Source: Negativicoccus massiliensis
GTDB lineage: Bacteria; Bacillota; Negativicutes; Veillonellales; Negativicoccaceae
DNA length: 64,000 nucleotides
NCBI GenBank assembly: GCA_900155405.1
Contig: LT700188.1
Span: 62,001-126,000, forward strand
Reading direction: 5' to 3'
Under the pieces are notes generated by a model that was given only the letters and a program-made list of their open reading frames with translations, did no database searches and was not told where the DNA came from. Numbering within the stretch: the first letter of the stretch is position 1; each line of letters starts with the position of its first letter. Below are positions 27,549 to 36,999 of the stretch, piece after piece. The position numbers and the translations under genes were made by a program.

Positions 27549-28650
27549 AGCAACGGAACTTTTTAAAAACGGACCGAAGTCGATCGGCGACCGCGCATTG
27601 TTGACGACCTTAGGCGGAGTGGAGCAAATCTACTCCTGGGGCGTTAATTTTTGGGCCTCCATGTATGAAGCGGGGCATCTTAAACAGCATCGTTTGCATG
27701 CCTATACCATCAGCGTAGGCAATATTGTGGCGGGCGGCACCGGGAAAACGCCGTTTGTGCAGTACATGGCGCGTCGCTTGCAAAAAGCGGGCGAGCGGGT
27801 CGCGATTTTAAGTCGCGGTTACCGCGGCGCGAGTGAACATACCGGCGCGATTGTCAGCAACGGCGCCGAGATTCTGCTCAATGCCGAGCAGGCGGGAGAC
27901 GAGCCGTATCTTTTGGCGCGAACTTTGCCGGGGGTCATTGTGGCGGTCGGCAAAAACCGCGCCGCGATCGGCGCGCAGGTCGAAAAATTACTGCATCCGA
28001 CAGTCATTTTGCTCGATGACGGGTTTCAACATTGGGCGTTGCGACGCGATTACGATATCGTATTGATTGACTCCACCAATCCGTTCAGTAACGGGCGCGT
28101 GCTGCCGCGCGGATTACTGCGGGAACCGCTGGATCATTTGGAACGCGCGGATGCGTATGTAGTCACCAAAAGCGATCTGGTGACCGAGAAAGACCGGGCG
28201 GAAATTGCTCGCGTGTTGGCGCATTTTCGCGCGCACGTGCCGTTGCTTTGGACGAAGCATCGTCCCTTGCAACCGATGAGCTATGCGCAGTGGCGGAAGC
28301 ATGCAACCGCGGAGCGGGAAACGTTGCCGCGCCGTTTTATTACGCTATGCGCGCTCGGCAATCCCGCTTCCTTTGAGGCGACGGTGGCGGCCGCGGGCTT
28401 GGTCGCGCATGATCATTTGCGACTTCCGGATCATCACGCGTATACGCAGGACGATATTCGCCACGCGGAAGAAACAGCGACGAAAGCGGGCGCGCAGGGG
28501 ATTATCGTCAGCGAAAAAGACGCGGTCAAATTACAAGCATTGCAGCTTCGTGAATCGTTCTGGTATGTCCTGCCGATGGAACTGATGGCGACGAAAGGCG
28601 AAGATGCGTTTTGGGAACACATGGAGGACGAATGGGAAACCGGTCGATAA
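27532..28650 (+). CDS. lpxK: Tetraacyldisaccharide 4'-kinase
   Basis: LpxK phosphorylates the 4' position of the lipid A disaccharide. The Walker A-like NIVAGGTGKTPFVQYMA, SRGYRG, QAGDEPYLLA, ILLDDGFQHWALRRDYDIVLID and LPRGLLREPL are all present, as is SEKDAVKL. Length is 372 residues. The start is GTG 27532, with AAGGAG nine bases upstream, inside the end of waaA. It overlaps kdsB by 19 bases. Confidence 0.95.
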   Translation: MGIERKATELFKNGPKSIGDRALLTTLGGVEQIYSWGVNFWASMYEAGHLKQHRLHAYTISVGNIVAGGTGKTPFVQYMARRLQKAGERVAILSRGYRGASEHTGAIVSNGAEILLNAEQAGDEPYLLARTLPGVIVAVGKNRAAIGAQVEKLLHPTVILLDDGFQHWALRRDYDIVLIDSTNPFSNGRVLPRGLLREPLDHLERADAYVVTKSDLVTEKDRAEIARVLAHFRAHVPLLWTKHRPLQPMSYAQWRKHATAERETLPRRFITLCALGNPASFEATVAAAGLVAHDHLRLPDHHAYTQDDIRHAEETATKAGAQGIIVSEKDAVKLQALQLRESFWYVLPMELMATKGEDAFWEHMEDEWETGR

Positions 28651-29399
28651 AAGCCGCCTGTATTATTCCGGCGCGTTACGGTTCGACCCGCTTGCCGGGC
28701 AAGCCGCTGTTGGATATTGCCGGCAAATCGCTGATCGAACGTGTCTATGAGCAGGCGAAAAAAGCGAAAGTGCCCGCCGCGGTCATTGTCGCGACTGACG
28801 ACGAGCGGATAGAGAAAGTCGTGAAAGAATTTGGCGGCACGGCGGTTTTGACGCGCCGCGACCATGCCACGGGGACGGATCGACTGGCGGAAGTGGCGCA
28901 GCAGTTGGACGACTGCGAAATCATCGTCAATGTGCAGGGCGATGAACCGTTGATCGCGCCGGAGCTGATTGATCAGCTGGCGACATGTCTGGCTGCGGCC
29001 GAGGAATGGTCCATGGCGACGGTGTCGGCGCCGTTGACGCAAGAGGATTTTCAAAATCCGAATACCGTCAAACTGGTTACCAATTTACAAGGGGAAGCGA
29101 TTTATTTTTCCCGCTCGCTCATTCCGTATCCGCGCCATGAAAATAAATATCTGCCGCGCAAACATATCGGAATTTACGCCTATCGCCGCGATTTTCTGTT
29201 GCGCTTTGCGGACTTGCCTCCGACGCCGCTCGAAGAGGCGGAGTCGTTGGAACAGTTGCGGGCGCTGGAACACGGTTATCGGATCGGCGTCATTGAAACC
29301 ACGAAGAAGTTAATCGGGATCGATACACTGGAAGATCTCCTGCGCGCGCGCGCTTATTTTGAAGGAGGACAGCAAAATGAAACCGGTAACGATCGGTAA
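28632..29399 (+). CDS. kdsB: 3-deoxy-manno-octulosonate cytidylyltransferase
   Basis: KdsB makes CMP-KDO, the activated donor for WaaA. The N-terminal nucleotide-binding sequence is [39 protein letters not shown] and [12 protein letters not shown] follow. ATG 28632 is chosen over TTG 28611 because GGAGG sits just before it; the product is 255 residues. It overlaps both neighbours slightly, consistent with a tightly packed operon. Confidence 0.95.
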   Translation: MGNRSIKAACIIPARYGSTRLPGKPLLDIAGKSLIERVYEQAKKAKVPAAVIVATDDERIEKVVKEFGGTAVLTRRDHATGTDRLAEVAQQLDDCEIIVNVQGDEPLIAPELIDQLATCLAAAEEWSMATVSAPLTQEDFQNPNTVKLVTNLQGEAIYFSRSLIPYPRHENKYLPRKHIGIYAYRRDFLLRFADLPPTPLEEAESLEQLRALEHGYRIGVIETTKKLIGIDTLEDLLRARAYFEGGQQNETGNDR

Positions 29400-30204
29400 T
29401 TTACGATTGGATGGCAGTCGGCTGTTTTTAATCGCCGGCCCTTGCGTCATTGAAGAATACGAACGTACTAAAAAAATCGGCGAAACCTGCCGAGATATTT
29501 GCGCCAAACTGGGCATTGATTACATTTTCAAGGCGTCGTTTGACAAAGCGAACCGCTCTTCGTACCAATCGTTTCGCGGACCCGGATTGGAAAAAGGCTT
29601 AGCAATCCTCGCGCGGCTGAAAGAGGAACTGCGCGTACCGGTGCTGTCGGACGTCCATTCGGTGGAGCAACTGGAGCCGGCGGCGCAGGTCTTGGATATT
29701 TTACAAATCCCCGCGTTTTTATCGCGGCAGACGGATTTAGTCTACGGCGCGGCTAAGACGGGTAAGCCGGTCAACGTCAAAAAAGGTCAGTTCATGGCGC
29801 CGGAAGATATGGAAAACGTGCTGCATAAAATGCAGGAAGCCGGCAATGGAAATCTGTTGCTGACGGAACGCGGCGCGAGCTTCGGGTATCACAACCTGGT
29901 CGTGGATATGCGCGGCTTTCCGATCATGCGGCAATGGGGATACCCCGTGATTTTCGACGCGACGCACAGCGTGCAACTGCCGGGCGGCGCGGGGACGCAT
30001 TCCAGCGGGCAACGCGAATTCGTGCCGTATCTCGCGCGGGCGGCGGCCGCGGCGGGAGCGGACGGTTTCTTCATGGAAGTGCATGACAATCCTGACGAAG
30101 CTCTTTCCGACGGACCGAACATGCTGCGCTTGGACGACTTGGAAGCCTTGTTGACCGATCTTAAAGCGATTTTTGAAATTGTCAAACGGAGTGAAATACA
30201 ATGA
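29377..30204 (+). CDS. kdsA: 3-deoxy-8-phosphooctulonate synthase
   Basis: KdsA condenses PEP with arabinose 5-phosphate to KDO 8-phosphate. Family motifs are [86 protein letters not shown] and [21 protein letters not shown] 29377 behind AAGGAGG gives 275 residues. It overlaps kdsB by 23 bases and kdsD by four. Confidence 0.96.
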   Translation: MKPVTIGNLRLDGSRLFLIAGPCVIEEYERTKKIGETCRDICAKLGIDYIFKASFDKANRSSYQSFRGPGLEKGLAILARLKEELRVPVLSDVHSVEQLEPAAQVLDILQIPAFLSRQTDLVYGAAKTGKPVNVKKGQFMAPEDMENVLHKMQEAGNGNLLLTERGASFGYHNLVVDMRGFPIMRQWGYPVIFDATHSVQLPGGAGTHSSGQREFVPYLARAAAAAGADGFFMEVHDNPDEALSDGPNMLRLDDLEALLTDLKAIFEIVKRSEIQ

Positions 30205-31172
30205 CCATTCAAACGACGATGGAACATGTTCTGCGCACGGAAGCGGCCGGTATTTTAGCCTTGGCTTCGCGGTGGGACGAATCGTTCGCCGAGGCGGTGC
30301 GCATGATGAATGAGGCCGCGGGTCGTGTCGTCGTCACGGGCATGGGGAAATCCGGACATATCGCGCATAAAATTTCCGCGACGCTGGCAAGCACAGGCAC
30401 GCCGTCTTTCTTTCTGCATCCGGCGGAGGCGATTCACGGCGACTTGGGCATGGTAACGGAAGACGATGTGGTGCTTGCGTTTTCCAACAGCGGCGAGACC
30501 GGCGAGATCATCGGCATTTTGCCGTCATTGCGCAGAATCGGCGCGCGCTTGATTGCCGTCGTCGGCAATCCCGGGTCGACATTGGGGAAACGCGCCGATA
30601 TTACATTGGATGTCAGCGTGGAAGAGGAAGCCTGCCCGTTAGGGTTGGCGCCGACAACCAGCACCACCGTCGCTTTGGCGGTAGGCGATGCGTTGGCGAT
30701 CGCCTTGATGGAACTGCACGGTTTCACCGCGGATCGGTTCGCGCTGTTTCATCCGGGCGGATCACTCGGGCGCAAACTTCTGTTGACAGTCGCTGACATC
30801 ATGCATAAAGAGGAACAAAACCCCGTCGTGGTCTTGACGACAACCGTGCAAAACGCGCTTTTTGAAATGACGGCCAAAGGCCTCGGCGCCACGTCGGTTG
30901 TCGATGAGCAGGGCGCATTGGTGGGTCTGGTGACCGACGGCGATATTCGTCGGGCGTTGGAAAAAGGAACCGAGGTATTGCAGGTTCCGGTGGCGGACAT
31001 CATGACGCGTGATCCGCGTGTCATCACGGCTGAAAAGTTGGCGGCGCAAGCCCTGCATGTCATGCAGAGTCATGAGCCGCGACCGATTACCGTATTGCCG
31101 GTGGTCGGTGACGCGTCGCAACCGATCGGCATGGTGCATCTGACCGATTTATTACGACAAGGGGTAGTATAA
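30201..31172 (+). CDS. kdsD: Arabinose-5-phosphate isomerase
   Basis: KdsD (KpsF/GutQ family) converts ribulose 5-phosphate to arabinose 5-phosphate, the first step of KDO synthesis. The N-terminal SIS domain shows [38 protein letters not shown] and [29 protein letters not shown] leads to two CBS domains ([26 protein letters not shown]). Length is 323 residues. The stop overlaps the kdsC start by one base. Confidence 0.94.
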   Translation: MTIQTTMEHVLRTEAAGILALASRWDESFAEAVRMMNEAAGRVVVTGMGKSGHIAHKISATLASTGTPSFFLHPAEAIHGDLGMVTEDDVVLAFSNSGETGEIIGILPSLRRIGARLIAVVGNPGSTLGKRADITLDVSVEEEACPLGLAPTTSTTVALAVGDALAIALMELHGFTADRFALFHPGGSLGRKLLLTVADIMHKEEQNPVVVLTTTVQNALFEMTAKGLGATSVVDEQGALVGLVTDGDIRRALEKGTEVLQVPVADIMTRDPRVITAEKLAAQALHVMQSHEPRPITVLPVVGDASQPIGMVHLTDLLRQGVV

Positions 31173-31705
31173 TGGCGGATATCAAGAAACTTAAGCTCTT
31201 AGTATTTGATGTGGACGGCACTCTGACGCCGGCGACGATTGCGATCGGCAACGACGGCGAGCTCGCGAAATCGTTTTCGGTTCGCGACGGTCTGGCGATG
31301 GCGCTGGCGCCGTACGCGGGATTGAAAATCGCTTTGCTCACGGGCCGCAGTTCCAAGATTACGCAACATCGCGGGGAAGAGCTGAAAGTGGCGTTTTGCC
31401 GGCAAGGCGTGCAGAATAAAGTGGCCGAACTTTCCCAAATCATTGAGGAGGAAGGATGGAGCTGGGAAGAGATCGGTTACATGGGCGATGATTTGAATGA
31501 TCTCGGCGTGCTGGCGCGCGTCGGCTTCGCGGCGGCGCCGGCTGATGCCGCGTTGGAAGTACAGGATGGCGCCGATTGGATTGCCAGTCGTAACGGTGGT
31601 GACGGCGCCGCGCGCGAATGGATTGAAATGGTTCTGAAAGCACAGGGCCGTTGGGATGAACTGGTGCAATATTACAAAAACCAGTCAAGCGAGGAATCGG
31701 TATAA
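31172..31705 (+). CDS. kdsC: KDO 8-phosphate phosphatase
   Basis: KdsC removes the phosphate from KDO 8-phosphate. It is a cap-less HAD phosphatase with DVDGTLT (nucleophile and acid Asp), LLTGRSSKI, and YMGDDLNDLGVL. Length is 177 residues. ATG 31172 overlaps the kdsD stop (TAATG). With kdsD, kdsA and kdsB it completes CMP-KDO synthesis in this operon. Confidence 0.94.
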   Translation: MADIKKLKLLVFDVDGTLTPATIAIGNDGELAKSFSVRDGLAMALAPYAGLKIALLTGRSSKITQHRGEELKVAFCRQGVQNKVAELSQIIEEEGWSWEEIGYMGDDLNDLGVLARVGFAAAPADAALEVQDGADWIASRNGGDGAAREWIEMVLKAQGRWDELVQYYKNQSSEESV

Positions 31706-31718
31706 GAACGAAGGGACG

Positions 31719-32642
31719 ATGGCTGTGAACGCGGAGTATACTTTTTTGAATACGATGAGCCGAATGCTTTGCCGAATGCGTTATGAACGTGTTTTGGCCA
31801 TCGGCCGTCGGCTGGGCCCGACCGTTTTGCAACGCTTGAAAAAACCGCGTGATCGCGCGCTTTCCCAAATGATGACCGGACTTTCGCTGACACGCGAAGA
31901 AGCTGAGCCGATATTGCAACAGCATTTCGAACACCTCGGCATGACGGCGGTCGAAGTGCTTTATACGCCGCGACTCGTAGCGGAACGGGAGCATTTGGAG
32001 CGTTATATTACGATTGACCATCCTGAGCGTTTGCATGCCGCGCTTGCGGAGCAGCACGGGGTGGTGGGCCTGACAGCTCATGTCGGCAACTGGGAGTGGC
32101 TCGGAGCGGGTCTTGCGCTGGCGGGATTTCCCACTACCACGATTGCGAAGCGGCAGCCGAATGACGCGATTACAGCGCTTTTAAACCGGTTCCGCACGAT
32201 GGCGGGACTGGATGTATTCCATAGCGGCGGTTCCGAAATCATCGGCGCCGCGAGAGCGATCAAACGCAAAAAAATTCTCGGCTTCTTAGCGGATAAAGAC
32301 GGCGATGTCAACGGCGTGCCGGTGATGTTTTTGAATCGCATTTCGTCCGCGGTAGAGGGACCGGCCGTGTTCGCGCGCCGGTTTAAGTCTCCTATTGTGC
32401 CGCTGTTTATTCGCCGCCGCGAAGATCTGAGCGGGCATGTGATCCATATCGGCGAGCCTTTTTACTATGAAGACACCGGTAACGAGCGAGCAGATATCGA
32501 CCGTTTGATGCAGCGTTGCACGCGGGAGATGGAAGATTTTATTCTTCGTTATCCGCCGGAATGGTTGTGGGTGCAGCGGCGTTGGTGGACGGAGCCGGAG
32601 CAAATGCGACGGTATCAAAAAGCGGACGAGGCGGTGCGATGA
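31719..32642 (+). CDS. Lipid A late acyltransferase (LpxL/HtrB family)
   Basis: This lysophospholipid acyltransferase-family protein has the catalytic HX4E motif HVGNWE (His121, Glu126), ADKDGDVNGVPVMFL and a C-terminal PPEWLWVQRRW typical of LpxL/LpxM. ATG 31719 with AAGGG upstream gives 307 residues. By context it adds a secondary acyl chain to KDO-lipid A. Whether it is equivalent to LpxL or LpxM, and the chain used, cannot be told. Unlike E. coli LpxL, the N-terminal membrane segment is not pronounced. Confidence 0.85.
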   Translation: MAVNAEYTFLNTMSRMLCRMRYERVLAIGRRLGPTVLQRLKKPRDRALSQMMTGLSLTREEAEPILQQHFEHLGMTAVEVLYTPRLVAEREHLERYITIDHPERLHAALAEQHGVVGLTAHVGNWEWLGAGLALAGFPTTTIAKRQPNDAITALLNRFRTMAGLDVFHSGGSEIIGAARAIKRKKILGFLADKDGDVNGVPVMFLNRISSAVEGPAVFARRFKSPIVPLFIRRREDLSGHVIHIGEPFYYEDTGNERADIDRLMQRCTREMEDFILRYPPEWLWVQRRWWTEPEQMRRYQKADEAVR

Positions 32643-33184
32643 TGAAACAACCGAAATGGTGGCTGTTGGCGATCGGCGCGCTGTTGCTGTTTGCAGGCGG
32701 TATTTGGTACGCTTTTTTCGGCGTCGGACCGGAATCTGTTTCGGATCAGGAAACCTCTCTGGTCGAATTTAAAGGCGCGGACCTGCAACAGGAAGAAAAC
32801 GGCGAATTGATTTGGAAGTTGTCCGCCAAGCATATCATGATGAATCCGAAAACGCGCGTTTTGTACCTGGAAGAAGCGGAAGCGTTATTCAGCGACGGTC
32901 CGCATCAAATTCATGTCCAGGCGCAAAAAGGCGAAGTCGATAATATACAAAAAACGGTGCGGCTGATGGGAAGCGTCGAAATTCGCAGCGATAACGATAC
33001 CTATGTCAAAGTGAATAATCTTTTGTACGATGGCGGCACCGGCAAACTCACCGCGACGGACGGTATTCGTCTTGAACGGAACGGCATGGTACTCACCGGC
33101 GACAATTTGGTCGCCGATCGCGCGTTGCGACAGGCTACGGTAAGCGGCAACGTGCGACTCGTGAAGGGGGAAGAAGCGCAATGA
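32639..33184 (+). CDS. lptC: LPS export protein LptC
   Basis: LptC is the single-pass inner-membrane member of the Lpt bridge passing LPS to LptA. The 181-residue protein has one membrane helix (about 8-27) followed by the LptC beta-jellyroll pattern (ELIWKLSAKHIMMNPKT, GEVDNIQKTVRLMGSVEIRS, LYDGGTGKLTATDGIRL, LVADRALRQATVSGNVRL). ATG 32639 overlaps the preceding stop by four bases; an ATG three bases later is an alternative. lptA overlaps by four. Confidence 0.9.
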   Translation: MMKQPKWWLLAIGALLLFAGGIWYAFFGVGPESVSDQETSLVEFKGADLQQEENGELIWKLSAKHIMMNPKTRVLYLEEAEALFSDGPHQIHVQAQKGEVDNIQKTVRLMGSVEIRSDNDTYVKVNNLLYDGGTGKLTATDGIRLERNGMVLTGDNLVADRALRQATVSGNVRLVKGEEAQ

Positions 33185-33888
33185 ATAAACGATGGATAAC
33201 AACGGCAGCGCTTGCGCTTTTGGTCATGACGACATGGAGCGTCGGCGCGGTCGATACTACGATTACGGCGGATACGCTGACGTATAACGGCAATGATGAT
33301 ACGGCGCGGGCGACGGGCAATGTTGTGATTACTCGCGGCACGGCGAAAATGACCGGCGCCGAGGGTCTTTACCATTTTGCCGATCAAAGCGCGACGCTGT
33401 CCGGCGGCGTTTCCTATGTCGACGGCGCGACCTCGCTCACCGCGGCCACGGTGACGGCCTATGCTGATCAGTCGCTGGCGGCGTCAGGCGGCGTGGAAAT
33501 GCATGCGGATGACCGCATCTTGCGCGGCGCCACCGTTACGTATCGTCCGTCGGACGGTTACGGCACGATTGACGGCGATGCGTACCTGGCCGTACCGGGT
33601 ACGGAAATGACGGCGGGCCACGTGGAAGCCTATGTGAATGAAATTCGCATGATCGGCACGGGTGGAGTCAGCCTTTCGCATCCGGAGCAGGCGTTTACAG
33701 CTACGGCGGATGCGATCACGTACACGCAGACGCCGGGCGCGGATGACGGTTTCGCCGTGCTCACGGGCAACGCCCATGCGGTGCAGAACGGCAACACGCT
33801 GAACGGGCCGGCGCTGGAAGTGCGCTTGAAAGAACAGGCGGTCGAAACGAAAGGGCGCAGCACGCTTGTCATCAGAGGCGGACAATAA
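33181..33888 (+). CDS. lptA: Periplasmic LPS transport protein LptA
   Basis: LptA (OstA-like) forms the beta-jellyroll bridge carrying LPS across the periplasm. A Sec signal peptide is visible (residues 1-23, ending VGA). The rest is repeated strands of the OstA pattern: TADTLTYNGNDDTARATGNV, MTGAEGLYHF, ATLSGGVSY, and further repeats to ALEVRLKEQ. At 235 residues it is longer than E. coli LptA (about 185), suggesting extra jellyroll strands. It lies between lptC and lptB. Confidence 0.9.
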   Translation: MNKRWITTAALALLVMTTWSVGAVDTTITADTLTYNGNDDTARATGNVVITRGTAKMTGAEGLYHFADQSATLSGGVSYVDGATSLTAATVTAYADQSLAASGGVEMHADDRILRGATVTYRPSDGYGTIDGDAYLAVPGTEMTAGHVEAYVNEIRMIGTGGVSLSHPEQAFTATADAITYTQTPGADDGFAVLTGNAHAVQNGNTLNGPALEVRLKEQAVETKGRSTLVIRGGQ

Positions 33889-33889
33889 G

Positions 33890-34615
33890 ATGCGGCTCGC
33901 TACTCATAATCTCACGAAATCCTACCAGAAACGGCGTGTGGTCGACGGCGTCAGCGTTCATGTCGAGCGGGGCAAAGCGGTCGGCCTGCTGGGACCTAAC
34001 GGCGCGGGGAAAACCACCACGTTTTATATGATGGTCGGTATCGTGCGTCCGGACACCGGCACGATTACGGTCGACGACACGGATATTACGCGGGAGCCGA
34101 TTCATAAACGGGCGCGGTACGGTATCGGCTATTTGCCGCAGGAGGCATCTGTTTTTCGTAAGCTCAGCGTGCGTGACAACCTCTTGGCGATCTTGCAAAC
34201 GCGGGAGGACTTGACACCGAAGGAACGCGATGAGCGGGCGAACTCGTTGCTGGCGGAATTCGGTCTCGAACGCGTGGAAACGCGGTTGGGCAGTCAACTT
34301 TCGGGCGGGGAACGTCGGCGCGTGGAAATCGCGCGCTGCCTGTGCCATGATCCGCAATTTATTTTGCTCGATGAGCCGTTTGCGGGCGTCGATCCCATCG
34401 CGGTCGCGGACATTCAGGCCGTCATTTCCCACTTGCGGGAACGCGATATCGGCGTGTTGATTACCGATCATAATGTGCGTGAAACCTTGGCGATTGTGGA
34501 TCACGCCTACATTTTGAATGAAGGGAAGATTCTTCTCGAAGGCGATGCCAATACGGTGGCGGAACACCCGCTGGCGCGCAAATTTTATCTTGGCGAGAAC
34601 TTCCGTTTAACCTAA
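33890..34615 (+). CDS. lptB: LPS export ABC transporter ATPase LptB
   Basis: LptB powers extraction of LPS from the inner membrane. Walker A GPNGAGKTT, the Q loop in GYLPQEASVF, signature LSGGERRRVEIARCL, Walker B FILLDEPFAGVDP and switch LITDHNVRETL match LptB closely. ATG 33890 gives 241 residues and starts just after the lptA stop. No terminator is visible before the LptF/G gene, which also has its own -10 box. Confidence 0.95.
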   Translation: MRLATHNLTKSYQKRRVVDGVSVHVERGKAVGLLGPNGAGKTTTFYMMVGIVRPDTGTITVDDTDITREPIHKRARYGIGYLPQEASVFRKLSVRDNLLAILQTREDLTPKERDERANSLLAEFGLERVETRLGSQLSGGERRRVEIARCLCHDPQFILLDEPFAGVDPIAVADIQAVISHLRERDIGVLITDHNVRETLAIVDHAYILNEGKILLEGDANTVAEHPLARKFYLGENFRLT

Positions 34616-34631
34616 ACGCTGTGGAAAAATG

Positions 34632-34640
34632 TGATAAGAT
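34632..34640 (+). promoter_or_regulatory. Extended -10 promoter before the LptF/G gene
   Basis: TGATAAGAT followed by AAAAGAG, 26 bases before the proposed start. No clear -35 box. Confidence 0.4.
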
Positions 34641-34666
34641 AAAAGAGGCAAGAGCAGGAGATGCGT

Positions 34667-35755
34667 ATGCGGATTTTAGATAAATACATGTTACGGGAGT
34701 TTGTTGCGCCTTTTTTATTTGGCGTCGCCGCGTTTACCTCGATTTTCATCGGCGCGGACCTGTTGTTTCGTATTGCGCAGCTTTTGACTTCTTACGGGGC
34801 CTCCGTATGGGCGGTTACTAAGGTGTTTTTCCTGGCCTTGCCGAGGATTATCGTGTACACTTTCCCGATGTCGGTCTTGCTGGGGGCGTTAATGGCCGTC
34901 GCGCGGACGTCGGGCAGCAGTGAACTCATCGTCATGCGCACGGCGGGACAAAGCTTCACGCGTCTCATCGCGCCGATTATCGCGTTGAGTTTGCTCATCA
35001 GCATGGCGACGGTATTATTTAACGAATACGTTGTTCCGGCCGCCACGTATGCATACGAATACACCATTAATAATGAAATCAAGAACAATGTCAAACCGCA
35101 GGTGCATGAACACATCGTATTGAAAGACGTCAACGATGACTCGATTCGGCATTTGCTCTACGCTCGCAAGTATGATAATGAACGCGAAGTTTTGCAGACG
35201 ATTACCATTCAGGAATTTCAAAATAATCAGTTGGTGCGGATAGAAAACGCGCCCGAGGCGCGTTGGCAAGACGGTCATTGGGTATTATCCAACGGCACTG
35301 TTTACGATCTTTCGGGCGGCGATGGCGTGGATCGCATGTTGCGGTTTGAAGAGCAGGTTTTGCCGTTCACGACGACGCCTTCGCAGGTGACGGAAGTAAA
35401 GAAAAAACCGGAAACGATGACGATTCATGAATTAAGGCAACAGATGCAGGCTTTTGAAGCGGCGTATGCGGATACGACGCGCCTGCAAATGGAATTGCAC
35501 CAGCGGTTTTCATTACCCTTCGCGAGCTTCGCGTTCGCGTTAATCGGCGCGCCGCTCGGTGTGCAGCGCCAGCGTTCTTCATCGTCTCTCGGTTTCGGAC
35601 TGAGCGTCATCGTTATTTTTATCTATTATGCGTTAATGACATTTACCGCGGCGCTGGGCGAGGGGCATGTGCTTGCGCCGGCGGTGGCGGTTTGGCTGCC
35701 GAATATCTTGGCGGTCGTGGCGGGAATCATCTTGATCCGTCGCGTCTCACGGTAA
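34667..35755 (+). CDS. LPS export permease, LptF/LptG (YjgP/YjgQ) family
   Basis: This 362-residue permease has two-three membrane helices at the N-terminus (MLREFVAPFLFGVAAFTSIF onward), a periplasmic beta-rich domain (about 125-260) and about three C-terminal helices (FASFAFALIGAPLGV... to the end). LptF and LptG form a heterodimer in E. coli. Only one family member is seen here, so either a partner lies elsewhere or it is a homodimer. ATG 34661 touches the GGAG; ATG 34667, six bases on, has correct spacing and is preferred. Confidence 0.88.
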   Translation: MRILDKYMLREFVAPFLFGVAAFTSIFIGADLLFRIAQLLTSYGASVWAVTKVFFLALPRIIVYTFPMSVLLGALMAVARTSGSSELIVMRTAGQSFTRLIAPIIALSLLISMATVLFNEYVVPAATYAYEYTINNEIKNNVKPQVHEHIVLKDVNDDSIRHLLYARKYDNEREVLQTITIQEFQNNQLVRIENAPEARWQDGHWVLSNGTVYDLSGGDGVDRMLRFEEQVLPFTTTPSQVTEVKKKPETMTIHELRQQMQAFEAAYADTTRLQMELHQRFSLPFASFAFALIGAPLGVQRQRSSSSLGFGLSVIVIFIYYALMTFTAALGEGHVLAPAVAVWLPNILAVVAGIILIRRVSR

Positions 35756-35765
35756 AGGAGCAGGT

Positions 35766-36950
35766 ATGGAAATCGGCATTTTAATTTTTTGCGTGCTGGC
35801 TGTAATGGGCGGTTTGATCGCTTTCTTGGGCGATAAAATCGGCAGTAAGGTCGGCAAAAAACGAATTTCGCTCTTCGGCATGCGACCGAAGTATACGTCG
35901 ATTCTCGTTACGGTGCTCACGGGCATCATGATCGCCTTGATGACGATCGGCGTTCTCAGCGCTCTTTCCGAGAACGTTCGGACGGCGCTTTTCGGCATGG
36001 AACAATTGCAAGGTGAATTGGGCCGTTTGGGGAGCGAAGTGCAGCAAAAAAATGCTGAATTGGAACGCAGTAAAGCCCAACTGGCGGAACAAACCACGGA
36101 ATATAATCGCATGACCGAACGCGTGCGCGAAACGAATACGCAATTGGCGCTGGCGCAGGAACAGGAAAGCTACATGCGGGCGCAGCTGCAAGTGGTCGAA
36201 GAGGCGTATCGTAAAGCGCAGGACGATGTGCACGCGTCCGCCGAAGAAATCGCTCAATTGGAAGCGATGCGCGGCGAGCTGACTGAAAATATTCAGAAAC
36301 TGGATGCGGAAGCGGAACGTTTACGCACCAATATCGTCAGTCTGCGCGAAGGGCAAGTCGTCTTCCGCGTCGGTCAGATACTTTCCAGCGCCGTTGTCGA
36401 AAGCCATTTGAGCGCGGATCAGGCACAACAGGTCTTGGCGAATGTGTTGAATGATACGAATCGGCTGCTGCAAAAACAGCTTAATACGCAGGAAGACACT
36501 ACGCTTATTCGTGTGCTGCCAGCGACATTGGAGAAAGCATCGGCGGAGTTACAGGATTCCGCTCAGAAAAAACTGGTCCGCGTGGTAGCGGCGGGCAACA
36601 TCATTTATGGCGAACCGGCTTGGGTCGAATTTGTCATTCATGACGATCTGCTGTTATATCAGCAGGGGGAGACGGTGTACGCGGCGGACCTTTCCGCGTA
36701 CAGCGGTCGCGGCAATATCGAAATGAGCGTGTTGCAATTTCTGCAGGATGTCAATCAGCAGGCTAAGCAAAAAGGCGTCTTGCCGGATCCGCTGACGGGC
36801 ACCGTCGGTCAGGTGGACGGATTGCAGTTGTTCAACACCATTCAGGAAATCGCGGCGAAGGGAGGCAACGTCAATCTCCGTGCCGTCGCCAAACAGGACA
36901 TTTATACGGAAGGACCCGTGCGCATCGATATTATCGTCACTGCGAAATAA
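35766..36950 (+). CDS. DUF3084 domain-containing membrane protein
   Basis: Function unknown. Two N-terminal membrane segments (about 2-22 and 44-66) flank GSKVGKKRISLFGMRPKYTS, the characteristic DUF3084 start. A long coiled coil follows (about 75-200, rich in Gln/Glu, such as ELERSKAQLAEQTTEYNR), then a globular C-terminal domain to residue 394. AAAGGAG precedes ATG 35766, ten bases after the LptF/G gene, so it is probably cotranscribed with LPS export. An envelope role is an inference from that. Confidence 0.85.
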   Translation: MEIGILIFCVLAVMGGLIAFLGDKIGSKVGKKRISLFGMRPKYTSILVTVLTGIMIALMTIGVLSALSENVRTALFGMEQLQGELGRLGSEVQQKNAELERSKAQLAEQTTEYNRMTERVRETNTQLALAQEQESYMRAQLQVVEEAYRKAQDDVHASAEEIAQLEAMRGELTENIQKLDAEAERLRTNIVSLREGQVVFRVGQILSSAVVESHLSADQAQQVLANVLNDTNRLLQKQLNTQEDTTLIRVLPATLEKASAELQDSAQKKLVRVVAAGNIIYGEPAWVEFVIHDDLLLYQQGETVYAADLSAYSGRGNIEMSVLQFLQDVNQQAKQKGVLPDPLTGTVGQVDGLQLFNTIQEIAAKGGNVNLRAVAKQDIYTEGPVRIDIIVTAK

Positions 36951-36957
36951 ATAATTT

Positions 36958-36981
36958 ATCCCCGCTGAGGCGGGGATTTTT
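36958..36981 (+). terminator. Intrinsic terminator
   Basis: Stem ATCCCCGC / GCGGGGAT with loop TGAG and T-run. Ends the LPS cluster. Confidence 0.93.
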
Positions 36982-36999
36982 GTGGGAAAAAGAGGAAGT

